From Eubacterium sp. (lineage in GTDB: Bacteria > Bacillota > Clostridia > Oscillospirales > Acutalibacteraceae), in the NCBI GenBank assembly GCA_017886765.1, contig JAGHJI010000054.1, positions 1 to 44,989 on the forward strand: a DNA stretch of 44,989 nt, read 5' to 3'. Under the pieces are notes generated by a model. The model was given only the letters and a program-made list of their open reading frames with translations. It ran no database searches and was not told where the DNA came from. Positions 7,471 through 16,636 of the stretch are shown piece by piece. Each line of letters begins with the position of its first letter. Positions within the stretch are counted from its first letter, which is position 1. The translations under genes were made by a program, and so were the position numbers.

Positions 7471-7499
7471 ATATTAACATTTTATTGCAATAATATCAA
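7471..7499 (-). promoter_or_regulatory. Likely promoter of the carboxyltransferase operon
   Basis: In the A/T-rich gap 7402-7567, the minus strand has TTGATA (7494-7499) and TAATAT (7471-7476) with 17 bp between them. A better -10, TATAAT at 7464-7469, has only a 15-bp spacing to TTGCAA (7485-7490). Which pair is used cannot be decided by eye. Nothing else is visible in the gap apart from a weak GATTTG/CAAATC hairpin after rluB. Confidence 0.4.
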
Positions 7500-7567
7500 C
7501 AATAAAATGATTAAATATATTAAAAATTTATTTTATTTAGAGATTTGCAGTCAAATCATGGGTACAA

Positions 7568-8314
7568 TCAGCGATCATCCGCGTCCGCCGGGCTTGAGGA
7601 ACGGATCAGCTTTTTTATCTCATTATCCGTAAGCTGTCTGGTCTTTCCTGTCTGGAGCATCCCCAGCTTTACAGGCCCGATTGCAATTCGCTTAAGGCGT
7701 GCCACCTCAAGTCCTACAGCCTCGCACATCTTTCTTATCTGCCTGTTTCTGCCTTCCCTCAGGATAAACTCGAGAACGACCCTGCCCTCTTCCTCTGTAA
7801 TGACACTGACATCGCAGGGAGCCGTTTTTCTCCCGTCGATTTCGATTCCATTTCTGAGCCTGTCAAGGATTTCATCGCTGACGGCGGGGCGCACCGTGAC
7901 ACGGTAAACCTTGGCAAAGCTGTGCTTAGGGTGCGTGAGAAGATTGGCAAAGGCGCCGTCATTTGTAAGAAGCAGAAGCCCTTCGGAATCCTTGTCCAGT
8001 CTGCCTACGGGATACACTCTTGCCTTAACGTCAATCAGGTCCATCACTGTTTTGCGTCCGAATTCATCGGAAACGGTGGTAAGATATCCCCTGGGTTTAT
8101 TAAGCATAATATAATACAGCTTGTCTGCTTTATTTATTTTCTTCCCTCCCACGGTGACCAGATCCTTTTTAGGGTCGATTTTGTCACCGATACGAGCAGT
8201 ATGGCCATTGACCTTAACCTTTCCGGCTTCAATCAGCTCCTCGCTTTTTCTGCGGGACGCAACGCCGCAGTCAGCCATAAATTTCTGCAGACGTACTTTG
8301 TTCTTCTCCGGCAT
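7568..8314 (-). CDS. rluB: 23S rRNA pseudouridine synthase RluB
   Basis: A 248-residue RsuA/RluB-type enzyme. An S4 RNA-binding domain covers about residues 5-60 (RLQKFMADCGVASRRKSEELI), followed by the catalytic domain with D107 in the GRLDKDSEGLLLLTNDG motif. The family makes pseudouridine in helix 89 of 23S rRNA (position 2605 in E. coli). The start codon lies 44 bp inside the end of dacF, which implies translational coupling. In Bacillus rluB also sits after scpAB and a penicillin-binding protein gene, with spmA and spmB between; those two are missing here. Confidence 0.93.
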   Translation of the reverse strand: MPEKNKVRLQKFMADCGVASRRKSEELIEAGKVKVNGHTARIGDKIDPKKDLVTVGGKKINKADKLYYIMLNKPRGYLTTVSDEFGRKTVMDLIDVKARVYPVGRLDKDSEGLLLLTNDGAFANLLTHPKHSFAKVYRVTVRPAVSDEILDRLRNGIEIDGRKTAPCDVSVITEEEGRVVLEFILREGRNRQIRKMCEAVGLEVARLKRIAIGPVKLGMLQTGKTRQLTDNEIKKLIRSSSPADADDR

Positions 8315-9332
8315 AGTATTCTACATCCTCGTCAGCCTTTACAGGCAGTCTTTCAATCAAATTTTCATGTGAATAAACACATACATATCCCAATATATCA
8401 CCTTTTCTGACAGGCGCGTAATAGAAAGGTTTGTGATAAACCTCAATTTTCAAATCCGATAAAATATAATACGTTTCTTTATAGGAAGCGGAAACGGTAT
8501 CGACAGGACTGCCCACTACGTTGATTTCCAACGTGTCGGACAGCTCATATTCATTATACCTGCTCTCACACTCGTCAAGCAGTTCCATATGGTCGTTCCA
8601 GTCATCCGGAGCGTTGAGCGTTACGCAGATCAGTTTGTTGCCGTTATAATTTTTGGCGGAGACCAAACAGCGGCCTGCCTTTTCCGTAAAACCGGTCTTA
8701 ACGCCGAAAAAATCTTCGTCCCTTGAAAGCAGCTTGTTGTGATTGTATACGGTAACCTTTTTCCCGTCAATAACAAGCTCGGCGCTTTTAAGCGAAACAA
8801 TTTCACAGAAAGTCTCGCTTTTTACAGCTTGTGCTGTCAGCAACGCCATATCGTAAGCTGTGGAATGATGCTCTCCCTCGTCAAGACCTGACGGCGTGAC
8901 AAAATAGGAATTGTTCATTCCCAGCTCTTTCGCGCGCTGATTCATAAGGGCGGAAAACTTTTCAATACTGCCGGAAAGAAAAAACGCCACCGCGTTGGCA
9001 GAATCGTTTCCGGATGTCAGCATCATCCCGGTTATCAGCTCTTTCAACGTCATGGCGTCGCCGTCTCTCAGCCCCATTGACGAGCCTTCCGTCTGCAGCA
9101 TTTCATTGGTAACGCTGACGGTTTCGTCAAGCCTGCCGCTTTCTATCGCCAGAAGCGCCGTCATGATTTTCGTGGTTGAAGCCATCGGGCGCTCCTCATA
9201 CGCATTTTTTTCATACAGGATGATCCCGGTATAAGCGTCCATGACAATCGCGCTCTGCGCGGAGATCTCGGCCGCGTAAGCGTGAAACGGAATAAGAAAC
9301 AGCACTGCCAGAAAAAAAGCAAATTTTTTCAA
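8271..9332 (-). CDS. dacF: D-alanyl-D-alanine carboxypeptidase (DacF/DacB-type, low-mass PBP)
   Basis: A secreted or membrane-attached serine carboxypeptidase that trims the terminal D-Ala from peptidoglycan stems. All three catalytic motifs are present: S52-T-T-K55, S107-G-N109 and K212-T-G214. I chose the TTG at 9332, which gives MKKFAFFLAVLFLIPFHAYA, a clean signal peptide ending AYA, with GGGTGA 8 nt upstream. ATG 9350 is in frame but has no good site, and a longer frame to 9455 would overlap gerW. About 353 residues are expected. The position between gerW and rluB suggests a role in spore cortex formation, as for Bacillus DacB and DacF. Confidence 0.9.
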   Translation of the reverse strand: MKKFAFFLAVLFLIPFHAYAAEISAQSAIVMDAYTGIILYEKNAYEERPMASTTKIMTALLAIESGRLDETVSVTNEMLQTEGSSMGLRDGDAMTLKELITGMMLTSGNDSANAVAFFLSGSIEKFSALMNQRAKELGMNNSYFVTPSGLDEGEHHSTAYDMALLTAQAVKSETFCEIVSLKSAELVIDGKKVTVYNHNKLLSRDEDFFGVKTGFTEKAGRCLVSAKNYNGNKLICVTLNAPDDWNDHMELLDECESRYNEYELSDTLEINVVGSPVDTVSASYKETYYILSDLKIEVYHKPFYYAPVRKGDILGYVCVYSHENLIERLPVKADEDVEYYAGEEQSTSAEIYG

Positions 9333-9378
9333 CAAAATAATCACCCACATAAATATATGCAGGTGATTTATGTTTATA

Positions 9379-9780
9379 TTATTCCGCGGCAGTTTCCTCG
9401 GTTTTCTCATCCTCGGATTTTTCCGCTTTAAGAAGCTCAGTAACCCTGTCAACAAGCTCGGGAATCATTGCGACCGCACGGTCCGCGGATGAAGTATAGT
9501 TATTGATCTGCATCATTCTGCACTTTCCGTTTTCAATAACGATAAAAGCAACGGGCGTAATGGTGATACCGCCGCCACCACCGCCGCCGAAAAGTTCAGC
9601 GTTCGACTTTGACGGAAGGTCTGTTCCGCCCGAAGTAAAGCCGTATGACACCTTGGAAACAGGAATCAAGGTTGTATTACCCGTAACCATAGGCTCACCG
9701 ATGATCGTGGAAACATCCACCATCTGACGCATTTTTTCCAAAGTGTTTTCCATTATTTTGTTTACCGGAGTTTCTTTCAT
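9379..9780 (-). CDS. ytfJ: GerW/YtfJ family spore protein
   Basis: A 133-residue protein with the family's ordered features: an N-terminal helix (NKIMENTLEKMRQMVDVSTIIGEP), the strand VSYGFTSGGTD, a glycine run (GGGGGGG near residue 66) followed by ITITPVAFIVIENG, and an acidic tail. In Bacillus the homologue is a sporulation protein needed for normal lysozyme-dependent germination. Its ATG overlaps the stop of the DUF2953 gene by 4 bp. The DUF2953-ytfJ pairing is common in Clostridia. It indicates a spore former, or one that kept part of the gene set. Confidence 0.92.
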   Translation of the reverse strand: MKETPVNKIMENTLEKMRQMVDVSTIIGEPMVTGNTTLIPVSKVSYGFTSGGTDLPSKSNAELFGGGGGGGITITPVAFIVIENGKCRMMQINNYTSSADRAVAMIPELVDRVTELLKAEKSEDEKTEETAAE

Positions 9781-10547
9781 GCTTTTTTATCCCCTTTTTT
9801 ATTATTAATAAAATTCTTTAAAAATACAATTCCGGCCTTTAAGACCGCTTTCAGCAACAAGCCGACGCTTATGCTGCCGATAAACTGAAATTCAAATTCG
9901 GTCCTGTCGGCTATGAAATCAGGCTGGATATAATCGTCATACTGATCAACCTTCATACCGTTAAGAATCAAACCCTTGACCGGATAATAGTATTTGCACA
10001 GCGTACCATAGGACCTTGCGATCATATCCGCGTCAGGACCGCCTACTAATATCATAACATAAAGTGAGTAAATATGTAAACCCCTAAATATAGTTAAAAC
10101 AGCAGAATTTGCGGTTTCAAGAAGATTTGAGGCAAAGGACAGGATACCGACGATTCCCTCTTCGTCCCACATCTTTTTAATGGGGTTCGTTTTTTTCTGT
10201 TCAGGCTGTTTCTGCGCCGGCTTATTCTCCCGGGCTTTCTTCTCATCGGACTTTACGGTAAATTCCGCCTCCGACGGTTCAGACGCAGGTTCTTCCGCTT
10301 TTTCCGCCGGTTTGGATTTCTTCACCTTTTTCTTGTTCTTTCTTTCTTCCGCAGCGTCCTGCGCTTTTTTTTCAGGAAACAAAATAAAAGAAATAAGGTC
10401 TGAAAGGATAATATCCTTTTCAATAAAAAGCACCTTGATTTTTGTATACCAGCCCTTGTCGTATACAACCGTAAAAGTTGCGGACAGGGAAAGGATAAAA
10501 GCAATTATAACAGCAAGAACAGCAACTATAATCAAGAATACTGTCAT
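9777..10547 (-). CDS. ytfI: DUF2953 membrane protein (YtfI-like)
   Basis: A 256-residue protein. Residues 1-27 are one hydrophobic segment (MTVFLIIVAVLAVIIAFILS). A short beta segment with FTVVYDKGWYTKIKVLF follows, then a highly charged Lys/Glu/Ala linker at about 65-125, and the conserved C-terminal part with ILVGGPDADMIARSYGTLCKYYYPV. This layout is that of DUF2953 proteins, usually the partner gene of ytfJ. The biochemical role is not known. The linker is low complexity and probably disordered. The start is ATG 10547, directly after the scpB stop. Confidence 0.85.
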   Translation of the reverse strand: MTVFLIIVAVLAVIIAFILSLSATFTVVYDKGWYTKIKVLFIEKDIILSDLISFILFPEKKAQDAAEERKNKKKVKKSKPAEKAEEPASEPSEAEFTVKSDEKKARENKPAQKQPEQKKTNPIKKMWDEEGIVGILSFASNLLETANSAVLTIFRGLHIYSLYVMILVGGPDADMIARSYGTLCKYYYPVKGLILNGMKVDQYDDYIQPDFIADRTEFEFQFIGSISVGLLLKAVLKAGIVFLKNFINNKKGDKKA

Positions 10548-11165
10548 TTACTCACCATCCTCCTGTTTTTCATCGGAATCTTTGCCGCCGTCAACACTGT
10601 CGCCCGAGCCGCCTTCCTCAAAAAGAGATGTTTGGGAATCATCCTTCTCGTCACTATTATCCGGCAAATCAGGCAAATCGTCAAGACTATTCAGTGAAAA
10701 ACATCTTAAAAATCTGTCCGTCGTTCCGTAGACCAGCGGTCTTCCCGGCAGATCAAGCCTGCCCTTTTCCTCAATCAAGCCTTTCTGAATCAGGTTTGAA
10801 ACAGGTCCGCTGCAGTCAACTCCTCGTATCTGTTCAATGAAGGAGCGCGTGACCGTTTTATTATAGGCAACGATTGCAAGCACCTCAAAAGCCGCCTGAC
10901 TTAAAGGCGTATTCTTTTTTATCTCCAGCAGACTTCTCACGTCGTCGGCATATTCCTCACGGGTGCAAAGCTGATATTTGCCGTCAATGCGGATCACCCT
11001 GAGCCCGCTGTCCTTTTCATCATACAGCGCCTCCAAATGCCCCAGCATTTTGATGACATTTTCAATATCAATATCCAGAACTTCCGCCAGCTTCGCCGGC
11101 TCCACGGGATCACCCGCCGCAAAAAGCATAGCCTCAAGAGAGGCTAAAACATTTTTACCCTTCAA
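10548..11165 (-). CDS. scpB: Segregation and condensation protein B
   Basis: The 205-residue kleisin-associated winged-helix subunit of the SMC-ScpAB condensin. The two tandem winged-helix domains are visible: SLEAMLFAAGDPVEPAKLAEVLDI at the start and QAAFEVLAIVAYNKTVTRSFIEQIRG in the middle, followed by KGLIEEKGRLDLPGRPLVYGTT. The acidic C-terminal tail (about 175-205) is typical and variable. The start is TTG 11165, with AGGT 8 nt before it, inside the end of scpA (11-bp overlap). No ATG fits. Confidence 0.95.
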   Translation of the reverse strand: MKGKNVLASLEAMLFAAGDPVEPAKLAEVLDIDIENVIKMLGHLEALYDEKDSGLRVIRIDGKYQLCTREEYADDVRSLLEIKKNTPLSQAAFEVLAIVAYNKTVTRSFIEQIRGVDCSGPVSNLIQKGLIEEKGRLDLPGRPLVYGTTDRFLRCFSLNSLDDLPDLPDNSDEKDDSQTSLFEEGGSGDSVDGGKDSDEKQEDGE

Positions 11166-11877
11166 TATTGTTTACCTCGTTTGTTATCTGAACGGAGGGA
11201 TTTATCATATCCCCCTCAATTGTAATTTTCTTCGTTTTTGCGAGTTCCAGCACAGCGAGAAAAGTAGCCACCATATCGCTTTTTGTTTTCGCGTCCTGAA
11301 AAAGAGCAAGAAATTTAACTTTTTTTCCCTTCCAGAGCTTGCGCATAACGGTGGTAACCTTATCGGCAACGGCAACAAATTTCTTCGCCACAATCACCTT
11401 AAAGGAATCAAGGGGCGGCGGCAGCTTGCGCCGTCCTCTTCCGGCAGCGCTGATATATGCGTTCAAAAGCTCCTCACCCTCATGGAACCGTTCATAGTCA
11501 TAATTGACATAGCCCTCCTGCGCGGGACGCACAAAACGGTTAAACCCGTCGGTCTGACGGGAAAGCTTTTCAGCCATCAGCTTACAGTCACGGTATTCGA
11601 TAAGCTCGCCTGTCAATTCTTTCTTCAGTTTCTCCGCTTCCTCGTGCTTAGGCAAAAGGGACACGGTTTTGATATAAATCAGTCTTGCCGCCATTTCAAG
11701 AAACTCACCGGCAATATCAAAATCCTGTTCCTGCATCTGCCTCACGTAATCGACATACTGATTCACAAGCTCCACGATAGGAATATCGTTGATATTCAGT
11801 TTATGCTTTGAAATAAGATGGAGAAGAAGATCCATAGGGCCTTCAAAAACATCTATCTTATAATTGATCTGTTCCAT
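11155..11877 (-). CDS. scpA: Segregation and condensation protein A (kleisin)
   Basis: A 240-residue kleisin that bridges SMC heads and binds ScpB. It opens with the family motif YKIDVFEGPMDLLLHLISKHKLNINDIPI and continues with FLEMAARLIYIKTVSLLP, then a C-terminal winged helix ending in VQITNEV. The length is normal. The ATG at 11877 follows GGGTGA and lies 3 bp after the protease gene, with scpB overlapping its 3' end. This supports equal expression of the two subunits. Confidence 0.96.
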   Translation of the reverse strand: MEQINYKIDVFEGPMDLLLHLISKHKLNINDIPIVELVNQYVDYVRQMQEQDFDIAGEFLEMAARLIYIKTVSLLPKHEEAEKLKKELTGELIEYRDCKLMAEKLSRQTDGFNRFVRPAQEGYVNYDYERFHEGEELLNAYISAAGRGRRKLPPPLDSFKVIVAKKFVAVADKVTTVMRKLWKGKKVKFLALFQDAKTKSDMVATFLAVLELAKTKKITIEGDMINPSVQITNEVNNIEG

Positions 11878-11880
11878 AAA

Positions 11881-12549
11881 TCACCCGAAAATAAGTCTGG
11901 GAATAATTGAAATGAAATCAAGCATCCTGTTGGTAAGCCATGCGATCGGCGTATTGAGCAGACCGGTAAAGAGCAGTATCATCAGGGCGATCATAATATA
12001 TCTGTCATACTGCATAATTTTAAAATAAATTTTATCCGGAAGAACAGCGGAAAAAATCTTTGCTCCGTCCAGCGGCGGTATAGGCAGAATATTAAATACT
12101 GCCAGCATGACGTTTACCTGCGCGGCATAGAGGAAGAAATATCCGAGCGCCGCAACGCCGGCGTTTATGCTGCCGGCAGCGTTAATAATATAGTAAATGA
12201 AAACCGAAACAAATCCCATAAGGAGATTTGAAACCGGACCTGCCAAAGCAACGAGCGCCATATCACGTCTCGGGTGGCGCAGTCTTGCGGGATTGACCGG
12301 CACCGGCTTTGCGTAACCTATGCCGAAAAGCAGAATCATAATCGTTCCGATCAGATCCAGATGCGCAAAAGGGTTGATTGTAAGTCTGCCCTTAAGCTTG
12401 GCGGTATCATCCCCGCATTTATACGCAGCATAGCCGTGGGCAAGCTCATGGATGGGCATACAGCAGAATATTACAAAACATTTTGATAATATAATGATCA
12501 TAAAGCTCAGGTAATCTCCTGATCTTAAAAGGCTTAACATTTGACTCAT
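11881..12549 (-). CDS. Site-2 protease family (M50) membrane metalloprotease
   Basis: A 222-residue intramembrane protease-like protein with the zinc motif H34-E-L-A-H38 and the third-ligand motif NILPIPPLDGAKI near residue 155. Hydrophobic segments match the compact YwhC-type M50 family rather than RseP or SpoIVFB, because no PDZ or CBS domain is present. The substrate is unknown. Such genes are often found beside scpAB in Clostridia. The start ATG 12549 is served by AAGGA within the end of prmC. In many Clostridia prfA follows prmC; here this gene occupies that place. Confidence 0.9.
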   Translation of the reverse strand: MSQMLSLLRSGDYLSFMIIILSKCFVIFCCMPIHELAHGYAAYKCGDDTAKLKGRLTINPFAHLDLIGTIMILLFGIGYAKPVPVNPARLRHPRRDMALVALAGPVSNLLMGFVSVFIYYIINAAGSINAGVAALGYFFLYAAQVNVMLAVFNILPIPPLDGAKIFSAVLPDKIYFKIMQYDRYIMIALMILLFTGLLNTPIAWLTNRMLDFISIIPRLIFG

Positions 12550-12553
12550 CGTA

Positions 12554-13375
12554 TCAATCCTTTTTTACGGCGGTGACGAATCTGTCGTTGCCGTACATAT
12601 CTTTAATAACTTTTTTATTTTGAAACGCAGTAAGCACATGCAGAACATCATTCCCCTGATCTTCACCGATCTCAAGAAAAAGGTGTCCGTTATTATTCAG
12701 CATACAAGACCAATTATCGTTGATTATACGATAAAAGTCAAGACCGTCTTTTCCGCCGTCCAGCGCCGTCAAAGGTTCATGAAGGACTTCCTGCTGAAGC
12801 TCTTTTATATCCGAGCTTTTGATATAAGGCGGATTGGATATGATTACATCCGCTCTTTTCAAATCATGGGTATTTTTTATATCGCCGCAGATCACTTTTG
12901 CGTTTTCAATTCCCTGGGCGTTTTTGGTAAGATAGTTCATGGCGTCGGCGCTCTTTTCTATCATATATACCGACGAGTGCGGACACGTCTTTGCAACACT
13001 GATCCCGATACAACCAGTGCCGGCGCATAAGTCATACACGACGCAGCTGCCGAGAGTTTTGATATACGCAACAGCCATCGCGCAGAGCTCCTCGGTTTCC
13101 GGTCTGGGGATGAGTACGCCCTTACCCACATAAAATTCACTTTCATAAAAATCCCATTTGCCGATAACGTACTGAAGCGGCTCTCCGCTCTTCACTCTCC
13201 AAAGGAGGTCGGCAAATCTTTTCATGATAATATCATCATCTTGATGCATCCGGTATTCGCTGTTCTTGATTCCAAGCAAATGACACACCAGGCACATAGA
13301 CTTAAATTCCGCCTCGTCAACACCGTTGCAGGACAAAAAATAAACGCCGTAGTTATACGCTTCCTTAGCTGTCAT
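12554..13375 (-). CDS. prmC: Peptide chain release factor N5-glutamine methyltransferase
   Basis: A 273-residue SAM-dependent methyltransferase that modifies the GGQ glutamine of RF1 and RF2. The N-terminal helical domain is followed by VYDLCAGTGCIGISVA (about 113-128, SAM binding) and the catalytic NPPY (181-184) in ISNPPYIKSSDI. GVLIPRPETEEL near 86-97 is the conserved PrmC substrate-recognition stretch. The ATG overlaps the DUF1385 stop by 4 bp. It ends in TGA, which shows that UGA works as a stop codon in this organism. Confidence 0.95.
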   Translation of the reverse strand: MTAKEAYNYGVYFLSCNGVDEAEFKSMCLVCHLLGIKNSEYRMHQDDDIIMKRFADLLWRVKSGEPLQYVIGKWDFYESEFYVGKGVLIPRPETEELCAMAVAYIKTLGSCVVYDLCAGTGCIGISVAKTCPHSSVYMIEKSADAMNYLTKNAQGIENAKVICGDIKNTHDLKRADVIISNPPYIKSSDIKELQQEVLHEPLTALDGGKDGLDFYRIINDNWSCMLNNNGHLFLEIGEDQGNDVLHVLTAFQNKKVIKDMYGNDRFVTAVKKD

Positions 13376-14343
13376 TTGATTTCATCGTCCTCCGGATTAT
13401 CGGTTATGACCGCCTTCAGCGCTTCGATACCCACCTCAATGATTTCATCGTCCGGTTCCTTTGTGGTAAGGCGCTGCATCCAGAGCCCCGGGGCTGAAAG
13501 CACCCGGACAAAAAGGTTATCGTGCTTTCCGGCATATTTGATAAATTCGTAGCCAACGCCCATCAAAAGCGGAATAAAAGCGATTTTCAAAAACATCCAA
13601 AGAATTCTGACAGTCGCAATCTCCGGGAATATCTTGGAGAGAATCGTACTGAAAATGATACTGAATATCAGCATTACGAAAATAAAGGATGTACCGCACC
13701 TGGGATGAAAACGGGTACATTTTTTCACGTTTTCAACGGTGAGCTCCATTCCCGCCTCATAGCAGGCAATGGACTTGTGCTCGGCGCCGTGATACATAAA
13801 GGTGCGTCTGATATCCTTCATACGGCTGACCAGGGCGATATATATAACAAAAATCAATATTTTGAGCACGCCCTCAATCGTTCCCTGCCAAGGGGTCAGA
13901 ACGCCGTCCGTCCAAGCATTCAGCCTGTTAAAAACAAGAACGGGAAGATAAAAGAAAATGAGAAAGGCAAGAGCAAAACCGCATACGGTGGCAATACCCA
14001 TGATGATGTCCATAAATTTGTCGCCAAGCTTGTCGGTCAGCCATTTCTCAAATTTATTCATTTCAACGTCTTCCATATTCTCCATACCGGAGGCTTCAGC
14101 GGAATACATCAGCATTCTGTAGCCGAGTATCATCGACTCCACGAACGCCACCATTCCCCTGATAATAGGAAAGCCTAAAAATTTTACCTTATCCTTGGCA
14201 TGCTTAAACTTATGATGCTCAACGAGTATATTGTCGTCGTCCTGCCTGACGGCTGTGGCAACGCCTCTCGGTCCCTGCATCATAACCCCCTCGATAAGCG
14301 CCTGACCGCCAACGGAGGTTTTGTGTGATTTTTTATCGCTCAT
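13372..14343 (-). CDS. DUF1385 membrane protein (YqhQ-like)
   Basis: A 323-residue polytopic protein. The N-terminus SVGGQALIEGVMMQGPRGVA is the family hallmark, followed by several membrane segments (about 105-135, 155-175, 210-260) and the conserved FMYHGAEHKSIACYEAG with FHPRCGTSFIF. These His/Glu/Cys-rich motifs suggest metal binding, but the family has no assigned activity. DUF1385 next to prmC is a known Clostridia arrangement. The start ATG 14343 is 4 bp after the kinase stop. Confidence 0.92.
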   Translation of the reverse strand: MSDKKSHKTSVGGQALIEGVMMQGPRGVATAVRQDDDNILVEHHKFKHAKDKVKFLGFPIIRGMVAFVESMILGYRMLMYSAEASGMENMEDVEMNKFEKWLTDKLGDKFMDIIMGIATVCGFALAFLIFFYLPVLVFNRLNAWTDGVLTPWQGTIEGVLKILIFVIYIALVSRMKDIRRTFMYHGAEHKSIACYEAGMELTVENVKKCTRFHPRCGTSFIFVMLIFSIIFSTILSKIFPEIATVRILWMFLKIAFIPLLMGVGYEFIKYAGKHDNLFVRVLSAPGLWMQRLTTKEPDDEIIEVGIEALKAVITDNPEDDEIK

Positions 14344-14347
14344 ACTT

Positions 14348-15880
14348 TCAGCCTTTCATTTTCATACCCTTATTTATTTCAGCGTCGTCGGGATTATCGG
14401 CAATATTATGTAATTCATTCTCCGACGGTGCCTCTTTTACGGGAAGATAAATCGTAACGAGAGTACCCTGACCCTCTTCACTGTCAATTTCAAGTCTGCC
14501 TTTATGCAGATTAATGATTTCATTGGTTACGGCAAGACCGATTCCGGAACCTCTCACAGACACATTTGCCTTGTAGAACTTATCCTTTACATGGGGAAGG
14601 TCCTCCTTGCTTATGCCGCAGCCCTGGTCCGCAATAGCGATACTGATAAAATCCTTGCCGTCAAGCTTAACGAACTGCGCTTTAACAAATATCTTGCTGG
14701 GCGCCCGGGAATACTTCAGCGCGTTGTCCAGAATATTCATAAACACCTGTCTGAGTCTGTTGGCGTCGGCGTCGGCAATTGCCGGGACATCGGGGATACT
14801 GTATTTTACCTCTATGCCCTCTCTCAGCGCCCTTTCGCGGAAAGTAAATACGGTTTCATCCAGTTCTGCAAAAACGTCGGTCTTTGCCAGTTTCAGGTTC
14901 ATTCGTCCGCTTTGAAGCCTTGAAAAATCCAGCAGTTCCTCAACAAAGCCTTCCAGCCTTCCGGCTTCTTTTACAATGACTTCAAGTCCCTTTCTTGTCA
15001 CCTCGTCAAAAGAATCGTTGGCGCCGAAGGTAAGTGTTTCACCCCAGCCCTTAATGGATGTCAGAGGCGTCCTCAGTTCATGAGATATGGTGGAAATAAA
15101 ATCGTTTTTCATTTTGTCGGTTGTGGAGATCTCTTCCGCCATGGAATTGATAGAATCGCACAGGTCACCGATCTCATCGTTATACTTTTTTTCAATACGC
15201 ACGGAGTAATCGCCCTGGGAAATCTTTTTTGTAGTTTCGTTGATCTCCTGGACGGGGATGATTATGGAACGGATAAAAAATAAATTGGAAAAAATGATGA
15301 TCCCAAAAACAATCAAAAGCGCCAGGAAAATCAAAAACACCATGGAATGGATCTGATTGTCCACCTGTTCAAGGGATGACATGACACGCACGGCGCCGAC
15401 AATATCGCCGTCGGGATTTTTTATTGCCCTGCATATTGCCATTACCTTTTCTCCGCTGTCGATTTTTCCTACAAATTCTCCGCTGTTATCTTCACTGACC
15501 AGCGCCTGATCATAGTCCGGCATATCCTGTTTTTCAATCGCAAAGCCGCTGGAGGACAGAATGACCTGTCCGTCGCTGTCAATGACCCAGATCGTGGTTT
15601 TATCTTTATAGCTGAAGCTGTCTATAAAATCCACCGCCGACTGTTCCAGTGAAACGCCTTCCTCCAGATTAGAGGAAAAGTAATCTGTGGCGGTTGTTGA
15701 CGTGCCTGAACTCAAAATACTTTCTACATTTGAATAGTAATGATTTTTAATGGCGAAGGAAGAAACCAGAAAAACGATAATAAAAAATATCGCGATAACG
15801 CCCAGTATATTTATTATCCATCTGAGCGTGATTCCCTGGATTTTGGGAATATGAAATTTTTCAGTCAGTTTGCTTTTCAT
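14348..15880 (-). CDS. Sensor histidine kinase with HAMP domain
   Basis: A 510-residue PhoR/ResE-class membrane kinase. TM1 is at about 20-45, an extracytoplasmic sensor at about 46-180, TM2 at about 182-205, and a HAMP domain at about 205-258. The HisKA domain carries the phospho-accepting H268 in STISHELRTPLTSIKGW. The ATPase domain has the N box (NILDNALKYSR), G1 (DQGCGI) and G2 (GSGIGLAV). The sensor reads like a Cache-type fold (TIWVIDSDGQVILSS and EKVMAICRAIKNPDG), but the ligand is unknown. It pairs with the response regulator 28 bp upstream. An acidic tail extends past the ATPase core. Confidence 0.92.
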   Translation of the reverse strand: MKSKLTEKFHIPKIQGITLRWIINILGVIAIFFIIVFLVSSFAIKNHYYSNVESILSSGTSTTATDYFSSNLEEGVSLEQSAVDFIDSFSYKDKTTIWVIDSDGQVILSSSGFAIEKQDMPDYDQALVSEDNSGEFVGKIDSGEKVMAICRAIKNPDGDIVGAVRVMSSLEQVDNQIHSMVFLIFLALLIVFGIIIFSNLFFIRSIIIPVQEINETTKKISQGDYSVRIEKKYNDEIGDLCDSINSMAEEISTTDKMKNDFISTISHELRTPLTSIKGWGETLTFGANDSFDEVTRKGLEVIVKEAGRLEGFVEELLDFSRLQSGRMNLKLAKTDVFAELDETVFTFRERALREGIEVKYSIPDVPAIADADANRLRQVFMNILDNALKYSRAPSKIFVKAQFVKLDGKDFISIAIADQGCGISKEDLPHVKDKFYKANVSVRGSGIGLAVTNEIINLHKGRLEIDSEEGQGTLVTIYLPVKEAPSENELHNIADNPDDAEINKGMKMKG

Positions 15881-15908
15881 TAAATTCCCTTCTGATTTCT
15901 GTCAGATT

Positions 15909-16622
15909 TTACTGTTTTGAAGTAATCCATTTATAACCGAGTCCCCAGATCGTAACAAGCCTTGTTGGATTGGAGGGATTTTCCTCAATTTTTATCCTCA
16001 GACGTCTTATATTAACGTCAACTATTTTTTCATCGCCGTAATAATTTGCGCCCCATACCGTTTTCAATATATCCGTACGGGAAAGCGCGGCGTTGGGATT
16101 TTTAAAAAAGTATTCGATAATCTGAAATTCAACCTGCGTAAGCTCAATCGGCTCACCGTTTTTGGAAAGCGTCCTGTTCCTGAGGTTAAGCTCAAACTCG
16201 TCCAGAACGATACTGTCACCGGTGGTATCGTTTTTTCTGAAACCGCGGGTCATCTCCACCCTTCTGTATACAGCGTCAACACGAGCCATCAGCTCGCTTG
16301 GCGAGAAGGGTTTTGTTACGTAATCGTCGGCGCCGAACAGCAGACCGGTGACTTTGTCCATCTCCTGCGTTTTCGCGCTGAGCATAATAATACCCAGATC
16401 CGCCGAGCGTTTTCTCATCTCCTTACATACGGTAAGGCCGTCAACCTCGGGCATCATGATATCCAGAATGACTACGTCAAAACTGTTCTGATCCTGTGAA
16501 AACTTTTCAAGAGCGACTGCACCGTTTTCCGCCTGTTCAACCTCATACCCGCTTCTTGTAAGATTGATTACGATAAACTCGCGGATGGATTCCTCGTCCT
16601 CTGCTACTAATACTTTTTTCAT
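15909..16622 (-). CDS. OmpR/PhoB-family response regulator
   Basis: A 237-residue regulator. The receiver domain (1-120) has acidic residues E8-D9-E10, phospho-accepting D54 in VILDIMMPEVDG, and K at the switch position in DYVTKPFSP. The C-terminal winged helix (about 140-235) ends in VDVNIRRLRIKIEENPSNPTRL, the PhoB/OmpR DNA-recognition region. The ATG at 16622 follows AGGAGG. The gene lies between the lipoprotein gene and the kinase, so the three likely form one signalling operon. Confidence 0.95.
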   Translation of the reverse strand: MKKVLVAEDEESIREFIVINLTRSGYEVEQAENGAVALEKFSQDQNSFDVVILDIMMPEVDGLTVCKEMRKRSADLGIIMLSAKTQEMDKVTGLLFGADDYVTKPFSPSELMARVDAVYRRVEMTRGFRKNDTTGDSIVLDEFELNLRNRTLSKNGEPIELTQVEFQIIEYFFKNPNAALSRTDILKTVWGANYYGDEKIVDVNIRRLRIKIEENPSNPTRLVTIWGLGYKWITSKQ

Positions 16623-16636
16623 AATAGTAGTTCCTC